From positions 3,534,001 to 3,598,000 of the forward strand of contig WJXW01000001.1 in NCBI GenBank assembly GCA_015832175.1: a stretch of 64,000 nucleotides of DNA. The letters are read 5' to 3'. Made by a program: the position numbers and the translations under genes. This DNA comes from Paraphaeosphaeria minitans. Taxonomy: Eukaryota; Ascomycota; Dothideomycetes; Pleosporales; Didymosphaeriaceae. Below, one piece after another: positions 1-11,240 of this stretch (within the stretch, counting starts at the first letter, position 1; the number at the start of each line of letters is the position of its first letter). The notes under the pieces are model-generated. The model worked only from the letters and a program-made list of their open reading frames with translations. It was not told where the DNA came from and did no database searches.

Positions 1-983
1 CTTTGATCCTGCGGTATGCTGCTGACAACGTCTCTTCTTGTAATCTTGAAATCCCAACCCTGGCCGCTTGACTTCTTCCATGCCTCGATGTGGGAGAGCT
101 GTTTGAAATCTGTGCCGGACCGCAGGACGTGTGTTCCGTTGACGACGCTATGAGCGTAGTAATGGTCATGTCCACCTAGGATGATGTCAATCAAGCCCCC
201 TCCAGTATTCTCGGCAAGCTTATTGTCGTTTGGCTCTCTCTGGTGGGACACTGCCACGATTATCTGCGCGCCCTGCTGCTTCAGGCTTGGGATCAGCTCC
301 TTTGCCGTCTCACTTGCGCTCTTGTATATTATATTTGGCGGTAACGAGTTGATGGTATCCAGCCATTCCCGCTCTCCCAGGCCGATGACGCCAATCTTGA
401 TCCCGTTCGAGGATGTGAGCATAACCGTCTTCTTCGCGTTGCCTAGAGGCACGTCATTTCCAAGGGCAGGGTCGATGACATTCGCGAGTAGCCAGGGAAA
501 TTTGCATTGTTCGGTAAGGTTCATGTATTGTTTCACACCGAAGTCAAGGTCGTGGTTCTGCTCCTGTTAGCATCCATCATCGCGATCTGGAAGCATGCTC
601 AATACTCCGACACAGGCCACATCCGTTCCAATTCCATTCAGTATAGGTACCATGTGGCTTCCTGATCGCAGAAGTCAGTCGCGAATTCGGGTTTAAGCCT
701 CAATTTCTGACACACCCTTGGTCACACTGCTCTCCAAACTTGGGTTGAAGGCATCGCCAGAGAAAAAGGTAACCAGCTTTGGCTGGTTTTTGTACTTCTC
801 ATCCTCTCTGTAATGATTGACCAACGTCTGGAATCGTTTTACGCCTCCGACAGGCTCAGCCGATCCAGCTTCGACGTGGTAAACATCGTTGTAGTGTAGG
901 AAACGTAGATCTGGCGGGGCGGACGAAGCGGGGCTTGGGGCGAACACGATCTGCTCGTCAGCGGGGATGTCTTTTGGTGCCAT
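1..983 (-). CDS. Metallophosphoesterase / 5'-nucleotidase family protein (C-terminal part outside window)
   Basis: Three exons are visible on the minus strand: 983-716, 661-606 and 557-1. The introns are 662-715 and 558-605, both GT-AG, and the second has a GCTAAC branch point. The start at 983 opens MAPKDIPADE. The spliced product has the family's metal-binding motifs in order: LHYNDVYHVE (N-terminal D/N motif), FSGDAF, GNHDLDFGV formed across the second splice, SHQREPND and GGHDHYY. These are the conserved blocks of the calcineurin-like 5'-nucleotidase superfamily, which hydrolyses phosphomonoesters such as nucleotides using two metal ions. No signal peptide is seen at this start, so a cytosolic protein is inferred. 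The family usually shows a His-Met where this protein has SHQ; the His itself is kept. The C-terminal domain is cut off by the window edge. The substrate is not known. Confidence 0.88.
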
Positions 984-1626
984 CGGCTCAATTGCAGCAG
1001 GAGGAACTCTCGGAATCACGAAGCAGGCTTGGAAAGAAGAGCAAAGTGAGAAATGACTGAATCGCTGTGTGTTTGTGTTCTGGGTAATGTGTGCAAAGCG
1101 GGTGGTGACTCTCACGTGCAGCAGCTTGGCGGGGAGCTGAATCCAGGGTCCAGCTGCAGCTCCGAAACGCAGCCAATTGTGAACACTGATAAGCAAGGGG
1201 CACGGAAGTGGATACACCTTGATGTGCTCAGTGCTGACCGTCTTTATTTCATCTCTTATCTCCATATCAGCACAACACCTCGAAGGAATCATTATTGAGT
1301 AGTGAGCACTGTATTCGACGCTATGCATCATCTATACGACACAGTCGGAAGGCGTAGTTTACACACCAACATCCAAACTTTCCAAAGCCGTTGCCTAATA
1401 TCATAACAATGTTCATCAATCGCAACGCCGTCCAGCCCCTCAAAGACAAGGCCGAACGCCGCCATCCCAAGATACCCAACCCAGAGACCAAAGCAGACTC
1501 TAATCAATCAGGAAGGGCATGCCAGCCATCCCATAATCCCAACTTAGCCTTGCCCTTACCCTTTGGACCCGGCCTAGACCCATGTGCTGGACCCGACTCT
1601 GAACGCCTTGAACTCCGTCCTAATTC
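984..1626. other. Intergenic spacer, no gene seen
   Basis: Upstream region of the metallophosphoesterase gene and downstream region of the ING-type gene. Small ORFs here have no recognisable content. Confidence 0.6.
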
Positions 1627-3786
1627 CTATTGGCGACTGCTTCCTGGACGTCCACCCTTGCCAGTCTTCGCCTTTGCGTGTGCATCTTTGCACTCATCGC
1701 TACAGAACCATTTCGTTCTACCTGACGGGGCTCTATCGAGGTTCACGCAGGGCAAATGGAACCACTCACGTGGACAAGAATCATTGTCACACGCTATCAT
1801 GTTTCCAAAGGATACTTGGTTGCAGTAGCAGTACCGCGGCTCGTCGCCATCTTCGTCTGATTCTGCTTCCTGCGACTGTTCCTCGGGAACGATGGAACTC
1901 GCCCTGGATGACTGCGGATTCGATTTTGGATCGGGTACTGCTTCCAGAGCAGGGGATTGCATAGTCGCGCTATTAGTCGCTGTGGTCTTCTTGTTCCCAC
2001 GTTTAGACACAATCCCGGTTGTCGTGCTGTTGTTCTCTGATGAGGTATTCGAGTTGCCATTTCCATTGTTGGCTTTGCGCGTGCTTCTGCTGCGAGCCAT
2101 AGGAATCTCAGGAAACGTTCCGACGATGGGAGTTGCTGTCTTGGATGCGCGACGCGCGCGAGCATTCGCGGGTGCTGGTGCTGGTATGTCGATTTCCATG
2201 CTTTCGGGCTCCTGTGGCTCCACATCTTCGTGCTTCAGAGCCGTGGCAGTGGCTACAGTCTCAAACGAAGGCAGTTCTGTGGTGTCCTTGGGTGTCGATG
2301 CTCCTTTGGTGGAGGCATTGTCACGATTGATACCAGCCGCTTGTTCGAGTTCGGTGATGACATTGCTGTTGGTGGACTGCTGCACAGAGTGAGACGATGA
2401 AGGCCGACGAACAACAGGCGGCTGCTCAGGGGCTGCAGATGCGACCGAATTCGCAATAGAATTTTTGCGCGCGCGTGCGGCCGTTGGACGTTCTTGACTT
2501 GCAGCATTTCCTTTCGGTAAGGAGAAGTTACCGACGAGTGGCGAGGAAGCAGGCTGAGGTGAATATGCGGGCAGTGCTTGCTTGCGCTGCGCCGGCGCTG
2601 GAGGTGCCCGAGGCTTCCGTTTGGTTGTCCCGCCTTCGATGCTTGGTGTTGCTCGCGGGCTCGTGCCGCTCCGCCCACCGGCTCCCGCGGCAGCTTTGAG
2701 CGCGCCACTCAGCGATCGTTCCATGGGCGGAGCTGCGGCCGCTGCTGCCGCTGCTGCCGCCAGCGCTTTCTCGGTCTTTTTCCTCTTGCCCTGCGACGGC
2801 GCACCGATGCTTGAGATTCCAAGGCCCACGGCGCGACCGTCGTTTCCAGCCGCATCTGCAGCCATGGCTTTGCGCTTGTGCGGTTTCTTCGCGGGCCGGT
2901 CGTCGAAGTCGGAGTCGACATGCTGGTGTCGGCTGCGCTTGTTCGCAAGTGTGACTTCTCGTCGAGCTTCGCTTTTGGCTGCTATGGAGTCAACATCGTG
3001 CATGTGCTGAGCAGCGGCAGCCAGATTGTTGGCCGATACCATTTCTCTTCGCTGCCGCTCATGCGCACTGCCCTTCTTCTTCTCTTCTTTGTCCGCGTAT
3101 GCCCAGTGTGAAAGACTGCCGTAGCGCGCCTCTTCGCTGACTTCCTCGTCCAGGTGTGCGTAAGAGTTGCTCATACGCGCGAGGCCCTTGTCTTTCGTTA
3201 CTTTGGCGCCACCGAGGACCACCAACTTCTCGTCGAGCGCAGGTAGGATGTTTACGATATGCATACGTAGTCGACAGAAAGCTCGGCGCTTCTTCAGGTT
3301 GACCTGCTCTCTCGGCGAAAGCGTATCGGGGTCGATCGCGGCGAGCTGCTGCCAGAGGATGGCCGGGTCTTGCATCGTGCCGCCATTGGCGCCTGCGCCA
3401 GAGCCGTTCTCGACCACTACAGAGCTGTGGGAGCTTTCGCGGCGCTCCGCTCGGGTGGGCACAGGCATCTGGTCGATTTCGTCAAACATGAGGCCCAGAC
3501 TGCGTTCGGGGTCATGGATCTTCGCTTCAACTTCTTTGAACATGGAAAAGTGTCGTATAAGCTCTTTCGGGAAGGCGTCTACCGCCTGCGAGAAGTGTGT
3601 GAGTGCCGGACAGAAGCCGCCAGCGTTGTTGGCCGCTTCGGGCGTCTGCTCCATGCCACCGGAGCGGCCTCCAAAGTTGCGCGCATAATAGTTGGTCGGT
3701 CGGACGGTGGTGCGTCCTTGTCGCGTCGGGCGACGATCAGAACCTGTAGAAGGGCCAGCAGTACGGGATCCTGCGGCCGGAGGCAT
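1627..3786 (-). CDS. ING-family chromatin reader with C-terminal PHD finger (Yng/Png type)
   Basis: A single 719-residue ORF without introns. Residues about 48-115 and 138-185 form the ING N-terminal helical region ([16 protein letters not shown], then a Leu-rich helix ending in [10 protein letters not shown]). A long, low-complexity basic and Ala/Ser-rich linker with NLS-like patches such as KKPHKRK follows. Residues 652-699 form a PHD finger: [17 protein letters not shown], then [10 protein letters not shown] and a final WFCSDEC. The first Tyr and the Trp of EWFH match the aromatic cage that reads H3K4me3 in ING proteins. ING proteins are subunits of histone acetyltransferase or deacetylase complexes (Yng2 in NuA4, Yng1 in NuA3, Pho23 in Rpd3L). 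Which complex applies here cannot be decided from the sequence. The length is large for the family because of the linker. Sas3, the catalytic subunit of NuA3, lies about 20 kb away, which may be chance. Confidence 0.9.
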   Translation of the reverse strand: MPPAAGSRTAGPSTGSDRRPTRQGRTTVRPTNYYARNFGGRSGGMEQTPEAANNAGGFCPALTHFSQAVDAFPKELIRHFSMFKEVEAKIHDPERSLGLMFDEIDQMPVPTRAERRESSHSSVVVENGSGAGANGGTMQDPAILWQQLAAIDPDTLSPREQVNLKKRRAFCRLRMHIVNILPALDEKLVVLGGAKVTKDKGLARMSNSYAHLDEEVSEEARYGSLSHWAYADKEEKKKGSAHERQRREMVSANNLAAAAQHMHDVDSIAAKSEARREVTLANKRSRHQHVDSDFDDRPAKKPHKRKAMAADAAGNDGRAVGLGISSIGAPSQGKRKKTEKALAAAAAAAAAAPPMERSLSGALKAAAGAGGRSGTSPRATPSIEGGTTKRKPRAPPAPAQRKQALPAYSPQPASSPLVGNFSLPKGNAASQERPTAARARKNSIANSVASAAPEQPPVVRRPSSSHSVQQSTNSNVITELEQAAGINRDNASTKGASTPKDTTELPSFETVATATALKHEDVEPQEPESMEIDIPAPAPANARARRASKTATPIVGTFPEIPMARSRSTRKANNGNGNSNTSSENNSTTTGIVSKRGNKKTTATNSATMQSPALEAVPDPKSNPQSSRASSIVPEEQSQEAESDEDGDEPRYCYCNQVSFGNMIACDNDSCPREWFHLPCVNLDRAPSGRTKWFCSDECKDAHAKAKTGKGGRPGSSRQ

Positions 3787-5549
3787 CGTGGGAGCAATGA
3801 GCCGCGCGCGCAGCGGGAAAGAGGGTGCGGGAACGGTCTTGCGGGGCGAAGTGACGGATAGCGGGCGCAGTTAGAGTATGAAAGCTGTAGAAATGATGTG
3901 GGATCACATTTCAAGCGACGAGCAGGCGGTTGCTTGCGCACACGGCGAGTTTGTGTGGTGAAGCGTGGGCGACGACTTGGCCGTCTCCTCTCCAGGGTTT
4001 CGCCTCGGCCCTGGCGGTGACGAGTGGCAGAGTCTAACCCGCCGCAGCAAGCGCGTCATCTTCTCGTTGAGGATACCAACCTGAACGCTCCACAACAGAT
4101 TGTAAACAACAAGCCATCTCTACACTCGCTGCTCACAGATTCTTCTTCTCTTTGTCTTAAGCCGTCTCTCGAAAGGTAGCCGATCCCAGCGTAACTTGAG
4201 GTACTGCAGGTATCTTGAATTTAAAAGATGTTGTACGGTACCTACCTAGGTACCTACCTACTTGGCGGTCTTCACGTTCATGCGAGAGCTGAATATATCC
4301 AGACCATTCTGACCCGCTGTTCCACAACAATAAGGCGTTTTGTAAGAGGCTTGCACGAGCCTTAGCCATGCGGAGAAGGCGAGTTTTCCTCTCGGTGCGA
4401 CCTTTTTCATGTTATCATCGCCACCTCAATATGACAATAGAGGCATTCAAGACGTTATGCCTGCCAAAGAATCACGCATCAATTTGGGCCACTTCGGTCG
4501 TGTCGAGTATTTGGGATATGGAAAACGTCGAGGCTCCTTTCGCTGAAGCTTCTTAAGATTGTTTTGTGACGGTTCGCGCGTCGTCCGACAACATTTCTTC
4601 TCACCTCCGTAGTCTCCCAGTTCTACCTGTTTCTCACGCAGTTTTAAATACAGTGTGTTACCCTAGAGATATAAAAAACAGTCATGCTACACTCAAGCAT
4701 TTGTCTTGGTACGGTAGCAACCCTCCTAACACCCGATTGCTGTTCCGGGCTCATCCTGGAATAGGTGATCAGCGCATCGACTCGCCAGCTTAACCAGGAG
4801 ACCGGGTACAAGGCAATTGCGCCCTTGAAAAGTTTGAAGTTATAATCCTTCCACATTCTTACGGCTCATTGATGAACGTTTTCAGCGGCATTGGATTGCG
4901 TTGAGTATCTTGGGACTTGTTTTGTTAACGCGTAGATGCTGAAGGTTGGCTTTCCCAAGATATATCTAGCAAAACTGGATCTCATCAAAATGAGCCGCGA
5001 GGCTCCCCAAATATCTGGAGCAAGTCTTTCTCATCCATGTACATCATCTGTAGACTCTTTAATGATTTCGGATCTTAACAGTGTTAGTGAAGTGTAAAGT
5101 TTCAAGGATGTGGGCTTCAAGTTGTTTGGGAGAAGACGTCTGGGCAATGAAACATGGAAGTCAGTCACATAGGCGAGATGTTGAAATTTGCGAGTAAATT
5201 TGGATTGATCTATTGTTTTCGCCATACCTTGCATAATGCCTCAGACTGTTGCTGACCATAGTTTGGAATACTGCAGATTTACGAAGAGCCAAAAAGCCTT
5301 CATTGAATCGGCTTGTGCTGTTGAATCTTTTGAACGAAAACCGAGAAGAAAAAAAAGGAAACACTCTTTGTGGTTATGACCCATTGATCAATACTGTAGA
5401 GTATGGAAAGTCCACGGACTATGGAATCGGTAGCAGTGTCGGACGAGCTTGAATTACCTACAGTGTCAGTGGAATTTGTAAGCGAAAAAAATAGAGTGGA
5501 CTTACCACAGCTCCCAGAAGAGACGAATTGCTCGCTATTCAAAATATGA
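3787..5549. other. Intergenic spacer, no gene seen
   Basis: About 1.8 kb. The part next to the ING gene is its promoter and contains a TAGGTACC-like palindromic string at 4234-4262. From about 4370 onward the DNA is AT-richer, and the small ORFs show no domain, signal peptide or splice pattern I trust. Confidence 0.5.
4234..4262. repeat. TACCTACCTAGGTACC-type palindromic simple repeat
   Basis: The strand reads GTACGGTACCTACCTAGG and continues with TACCTACCTAC. It is one of at least eight similar strings scattered through the gene-free spacers of this window. Confidence 0.6.
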
Positions 5550-7323
5550 TCATTCCCATTGGGCATAATCGGCCATCTTGGTGTCTTCTATTTTCATCAA
5601 GAGATCCTCACTATTGGATTTGGGCGGAATGACGACCTTGGGATGAATGATATTTCGAGTGGACGGCTCGATACGAACCGAAACTTCATCTTTAGGATTG
5701 TTAGACCGCTCCATCTTAATTCTGATGTCGTCGTCCTTCTTGGCCACGGGTTTGACAAGGACCATAGCGGGAACCAGATCCAGGCGTTGGTCCAAGTGTT
5801 TGCCTTCGCCATCACCCCATTTGGCCAAACCAGGAGAAGCGATGAGAGCTACCCTGCCATTATCAACTTCGATGCTCTCCGCGATGCTATCAAGATGGGG
5901 CTGTTCTTTGTCGTACGTGTCTCCGATTTCAGGGTAGACGACCTGTATGCGGCAACGCTGGAGAAATATGTGAAGAGCCAACGAAAATGCCTTGTCCACG
6001 ATGGCATCGACACGTGAAAATGTTTTGCCCGGCGAGACGCGGATGAGGTGCCCTTCGATGATTTCCTTGACCTGAAAGCGGACGCGTTGGATGTTCGCCT
6101 CCAGCTGCGGACACTGTCCCTGCAATTTACCTGTAGCGATTGCTTCTTCCCCCACACGCTGCACGAGTTGCTCCATGCTAATCAATCGCCACTGCTCCGA
6201 AGATGTAGTGGGGGAAGGCCACTGGTGTTGATGGTCTTCACCGAACAAAACAGAAAAGGCGTTCACCAGGTCCATAGATTCGAACATGGAGACTGGAAAA
6301 GATCTTGTTAGTCAAAGCATACGTGGTTGACTAACAGTACTTACAAGGACTATAGAAGAGCCGACCGTACAAGATGGACCAAACAAATGCTTCGACGATG
6401 GGCCTCATGCGGACGGCGGAGGTAAGATGTTCTTGCTTCACTCGGCCGACCAGAAGGCTCTGCCTAATAGCATCAATGCAGATCAAGGACTCGGGATTAG
6501 TAAACTCCATCTGCCGACTAAGACCCTTGATAGCCTTCGCAAGCTGACGAAATCCAGTTGCGAACATGGCATCAGGAATTGGGTCAATTTTCTCGACATT
6601 GCTGAGCAATTCTTGCTGGAGAGATAGAACTTTTGCTTCTAGCGCTTCGACAAGAGACCTGTTAGATGCAGAGGTGGCGGCATCGTTCATGAGAGGTTGA
6701 AGCGTTGTGTTGATCGTTTCACCGTCATAATCGTCGTATGCCGTGTTGTTGCTGGAAGCATAGGGTTCAAGCATATGCTTGACCACATAGTCATAGCGGT
6801 CGCTCACAGACTTGTGGACTTCATCGATTTCCTTGTGCCCGTGTTCCAGCTGTTCACACTTGGCTGTTAATGTATCCGTCTCCTTCTTAAGCTGCTTGTT
6901 CTCTTCGCGAAGCTCGTAGCTCTCAGCTGCAAGTTTCACGACCATCGTTTTATGCTTCTCATCATCGTCAACTGCAGTTTGACGACCCCGTCTGGCGTTT
7001 TCTAGCTCCATGGCGAGGATTTTCCGAGTCTTCGACATGTCTTCTTGCCGAGTGGACTGGTAAGATGCTTGACTAGCGTTGCGTTTATTGCGTCGATTGC
7101 GTGAACCACGAAAGACAGAAAGAACGCCATTTCGCGGAGTATGCTCTGCGTTCGGGTTCGCGACTCCAGTGGTGGCGGGATGCGTATCAGCATTGCTTGT
7201 GATACTAGACTGCAACTCCATGTTCACGGAACCAGCAGGTGGGTCCGAGGGACTAGGATCTCTAAATCTGTCGATAATCGATCCGAACTGGTCGTTAGCG
7301 TGATTCACGTTAGGTATCCTCAA
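5550..7323 (-). CDS. Conserved-looking coiled-coil protein of unknown function
   Basis: Two exons, 7323-6345 and 6292-5550, with a GTAAGT-CAG intron at 6293-6344 that joins RLFYSP to FSMFESMD. The product is about 573 residues. Residues 1-75 are disordered and end in a basic run (RGSRNRRNKRN). Residues about 95-175 are heptad-rich (ELREENKQLKKETDTL) and should form a coiled coil. The C-terminal half is a helical region with hydrophobic blocks (EAFVWSILYGRLFYSPF, VDKAFSLALHIFLQRC) and a late LDLVPAMVLV strand, then a Lys/Ser-rich tail. I recognise no named domain. It shares a promoter with the divergent Hsp70-like gene, so co-regulation is possible. The other unknown gene at 61484-63783 has a similar plan (charged N-terminus, hydrophobic helical C-terminus), but I see no clear identity between them. 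The start could be a later in-frame Met. Confidence 0.72.
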
Positions 7324-7525
7324 CTTTCTAAAACTTACTGTCGGGAATATTGAGCTGTGGTGCTCAGCTGTCTGCTGAAGGGCAACGTTGTGAACACTCG
7401 AAGAGATGCTGCAGCTTGGAAAAGTGGTGAAATGTCAAAGAAGCTTGTGGGGCAAGAAATACTGGTCACTGGCGTGATAGAAAGCTTGCTGTCTTCACTA
7501 GTCCAGTCGTTAGCGAGGAAGTTCG

Positions 7526-7602
<77 letters not shown>

Positions 7603-7791
7603 GGAGTGGGAGTGGGAGTGGGAGAATGCTTTCTCACCTTCACTAAAGCTGCGCCGCAGACAAAACGCAAATGTATCTATAAGTAGGGCCTTACCTCGCT
7701 CTTCGTTTCACCACCATTACTCCTCTACCTTTTGACCCACATTTGTTTTTAACCGCATCCGAATCACCGAAACGCAAAGCATTCAGCAGCC
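7324..7791. promoter_or_regulatory. Bidirectional promoter between unknown gene and Hsp70-like gene
   Basis: A 468-bp spacer between two divergent starts (7323 minus, 7792 plus). It holds the AGTGAG array. No heat-shock element is clear by eye. Confidence 0.5.
7527..7624. repeat. Hexanucleotide microsatellite (AGTGAG)n then (AGTGGG)n
   Basis: About 16 head-to-tail hexamers. The first dozen are AGTGAG and the last four AGTGGG. The purine-rich strand is the plus strand. Confidence 0.95.
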
Positions 7792-9968
7792 ATGGTAGAA
7801 CATGGTTTAGTCATTGGTCAGTATTGTCTATATTTGCGCTTCGTAAACTTCGTTTAATTGTTGTAGGTGTCGACCTTGGGACCACATACACCGGCGTCAG
7901 CTACTGCGACACGTCCAAAACGGACAATATCGAGAATCGCATCCAGATCGTGTCGAATTGGCCAGCTGTCCATACAATGATTGGGACAAAAGAAAAGACT
8001 CCCACGGAAATCACATATCTTGGAGGCTGCTTGAAATGGGGAGGCGCAATACCTCCCAACATTCAGCGTCACATGTGGACCAAGCTGGAGCTTGATATCC
8101 CTATGGCTGGTGAAGCTGCGAAGATCCGCCAGGAACTGCTTGGTTCTAGTTATGGAGGCGTTGCAGGTGTGAAGCGCCCTGTCGACATCATTGCGGATTT
8201 TCTCGGCCAGGTATTGGATCACTTGATCAAGAACCTAAACATCCAATACACAGAGAAGCTATGGCGCACGTTTCCGATCACTCTCGTTGTCACATACCCT
8301 GCCGTGTGGAGCGATTCAGCAAAGGCTGCCACCCTGCAAGCCTTCTCTCAGGCTGGGTTCAACAAGGAGAATTTGCCAATGCTCAAGAACACAATCACGG
8401 CTACTGAGCCTGAGGCTGCAGCACTTTACACGATCATGTCTATGCGCGGAACGGCCCAAGATGAGCAACTCGCAGTAGGCGATGGATTCGTTGTGTGCGA
8501 CATGGGTGGAGGAACAGTAGATCTCATTTCCTACAAGGTTGCGAGCGTAAATCCTACCATGCTTGAAGAAGCAACTATCGGGACTGGGGACCAGTGTGGC
8601 GGGAGTTTTGTGGAACGAGCTTTCCTTCAGTGGTTGGAGGACAAGCTGGGCCATGATGATTTCCGGGAGGTCGCCGGATGCTCTGCAGCGGACATGTCTC
8701 GCACATCTATTCCAGCCAGGCTTGGTAGAATGATGCAGGAATTCACCGCATGCGCGAAGTCCGGATTTCAAGATAGCGACACCGAGGACTATGAGTTGAG
8801 GTTACCCACACCACTGAATATCATCGCGCGAGATACGAGCCGCGCCATTGTGAACGGCGAGATCCTCATTACAGCGTAAGCCTAAATCACGCATTTGTTT
8901 CAAGCGTACATTCCTCTGACCTAACCGATTCGAACAGGAAGGACCTGGAGAAGATGTTCAGTCACCCCCTTCGGAGAACCGGCGAGCTTCTTCTTGCACA
9001 GGTGAAGGCCGCAACACAGAAAGGCAAAGTCAAGATCAAGGTACGCAATTAACCATATCAAGTCAAAATCAGGCTAACATGCACATAGTATGCCTTCCTC
9101 GTGGGGGGGTTTGCCGAATCTATCTACATGCAAACCTCTTTGCAAAAACTGCTACATCCTCATGATGTTCGAGTGATCAAACCGCTCCATGCGTATGTTT
9201 CTTACTCCGATCAACAGTTGAAGCTAACTTCTGGGTAGCTGGTCTGCTATAGTCCGAGGTGCTGCAGCGAAGGGGCTTGAGCAGCGTGGAGAGACTCCAA
9301 TCAAGGGTCGGAAATGCCGCCGTCACTACGGCACTCCATGCATTTCCCACTTCCACGCCAAGAAGCATCGTAAGCAGGATTCCTTCATCTCCAAATATAC
9401 AGGAGAAAAGATGGCCAGGAATCAGATGAGCTGGTTGGTCAGCAAAGGGCAAGACCTTCCCACTGCATCTGAGGTTCACGGTATAGTCACCATGAAACAC
9501 GAGTTCTGGCCTGGCGAGACTAGACGTACGACTGCCATGCTACTTGCTTCAGATCTGAACAAGGCACCGAGTCTCTCAAACGAGACTGTAAGTGTTATAC
9601 TTGGCTACAGTTGGATCAATACTGATATACAACAGGCTATCTACGAGGTAGCTCGGCTTCAGGCTGATCTCGAGCAAGTACCTCAGCGAGCATTCCGCAA
9701 ACGCAAGGGGGTCTCAGGAACATACTACGAGATAAGCTTCGAGATCCACATCGCCGTTCAGGCTGGCTTGAAGTTCTCTTTGTGGGTGAAGGGGAAGCGG
9801 TACGGCGCGGTCACAGCCGAATATGTTTGGTTGCACTTCGTGCGTAGGCAAAGCCGCTTTAAGTTCACGTGGCCACGGAACAGTTTGGGCAGGCAGTGCT
9901 CAGACACACTGGGCTTGGGCATCGAACGGTCGACACATCGCCTGTTTAATCCGGCAGAGATGAGCTGA
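7792..9968 (+). CDS. Atypical fungal Hsp70-like ATPase
   Basis: Six exons: 7792-7816, 7867-8875, 8938-9040, 9089-9192, 9239-9587 and 9636-9968. The 25-nt first exon (MVEHGLVI) splices exactly into GVDLGTTYTGVSY, the phosphate-1 loop of the Hsp70/actin ATPase fold, and this fixes the start. Further motifs are CDMGGGTVDLISY (phosphate 2) and YAFLVGGFAESIYMQ (adenosine loop). The product is about 640 residues. The C-terminus lacks a canonical Hsp70 substrate-binding domain and has no EEVD-type tail. This is the pattern of the large fungal HSPA12-like or orphan Hsp70 family, whose clients are mostly unknown. The final intron (48 nt) is in frame without a stop, so its retention would still give a protein. 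Divergent from the coiled-coil gene at 5550-7323. Confidence 0.87.
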
Positions 9969-11240
9969 TTGCGTCTGCGTCCCAGAAATCGACGCCCCAA
10001 TTTCGGCTTCTTTCACTTAGCAAGTCTGGAAGGACGTGAAAAGAACAAATCTATGCATGGGCAGATGGAAAATTTCTTCCTTACCATATGTCATGCAAGT
10101 CTGATCTCTGAAGACCATCTGCTCCAATTGTTTATTTCCCCGCGAGAACCCCCAGAAGTCCTTGGATTCCCATCTCGTTTTTCTCCCGTATCTTTGCCCA
10201 CGAGCGAATCACAAGCTGCCTACATCACATGACTGAATCTTTATGCACGTCATCCGCACCGCTAACCCCATCCTCACGGTGGCGCGCGCCCCGCCCAAAA
10301 CTCTATCCGCAGCGCAGCACACCCACCTCACGCGCATGCAGGCCTTGCATCGGTCCCCCCATTGTTTCCCCATCCAAATCCGCGGCTCACCCGCGGGAAG
10401 CAAGGCGCACGCCCGCCCCGAGCCCGCACCGGTGCGCTCGCAGCGCCGCCCCCTCCGCCCTTTTGTCCGAAACGCTTGCGCTCGCGCTTGCGCCCGCGCT
10501 TGCGCTTGAACGCGTCCGTCGTTCGGTCGGTGAATTTGCCGCACGGACATTCACATGCATGATCGGACGACAGGGTTTTTTGGTGGCGCCGGGGGGTGCG
10601 CGAAAGGGAGAAAGGTGGTGGGTGGGGGATGTCGAGCCGAGAGGGCTGGGCCATGGGCTGAGATGGCGGCTGTCAGGAGAGGTCAGCCCGCGCGATGCTT
10701 GGTGGCGGCCGCGTGGTGTCTTCGGTCTTCAGCTGCACGCCTATGCACGGCAAGGCTGAACGAGGCGCCATGCGCCGCCAGATGATCGAGGTATGCGCAT
10801 TCACCATGTAGAACCACGGTGATCCAGAGATGCATTGCAACGACCAATTTGAGAGACGTGGAACTGAACTAGAATATAGTACAAAGTTGAGCGCCGGGTT
10901 CCAATGCAAGCCTCTATACCAACGGGCAACAGACGTTTGAAGCTCTGCGTTAACTGCCGAAAGAGCCAGTGCAGGCATACGTTGTACTCCGGACTCCTTT
11001 GAGCAACACCCGACCCGTTGTCGAGTGGTTTTCTCCACCTTTTACTCCGAACTAGCAACGCCCGCCGGGACAAGAACCGGCGAAAAATAACAGTGAGACC
11101 CGCATGTATGGCCTAGACGGCATGTCTGTTGAATGACCTGGGAACTAAAGCGCCGAACCGAACATCTGACAACAACCGCAGAAGGGAACAAATTGGTCTG
11201 AGGCAGCACTTTGCGGATGCGTGTATGCGTAGAGACCACA
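9969..11240. other. Intergenic spacer, no gene seen
   Basis: Lies between the 3' ends of the Hsp70-like gene and the velvet gene. The middle (about 10250-10760) is GC-rich with an imperfect hexamer run of the GCGCTT type near 10468-10512. ORFs in several frames there reflect base composition, not coding. Confidence 0.5.

Noticed and set aside
10209..10760. Overlapping ORFs in the GC-rich spacer after the Hsp70-like gene
   Set aside because: All frames are open because of GC content and an imperfect GCGCTT run. None has a domain.
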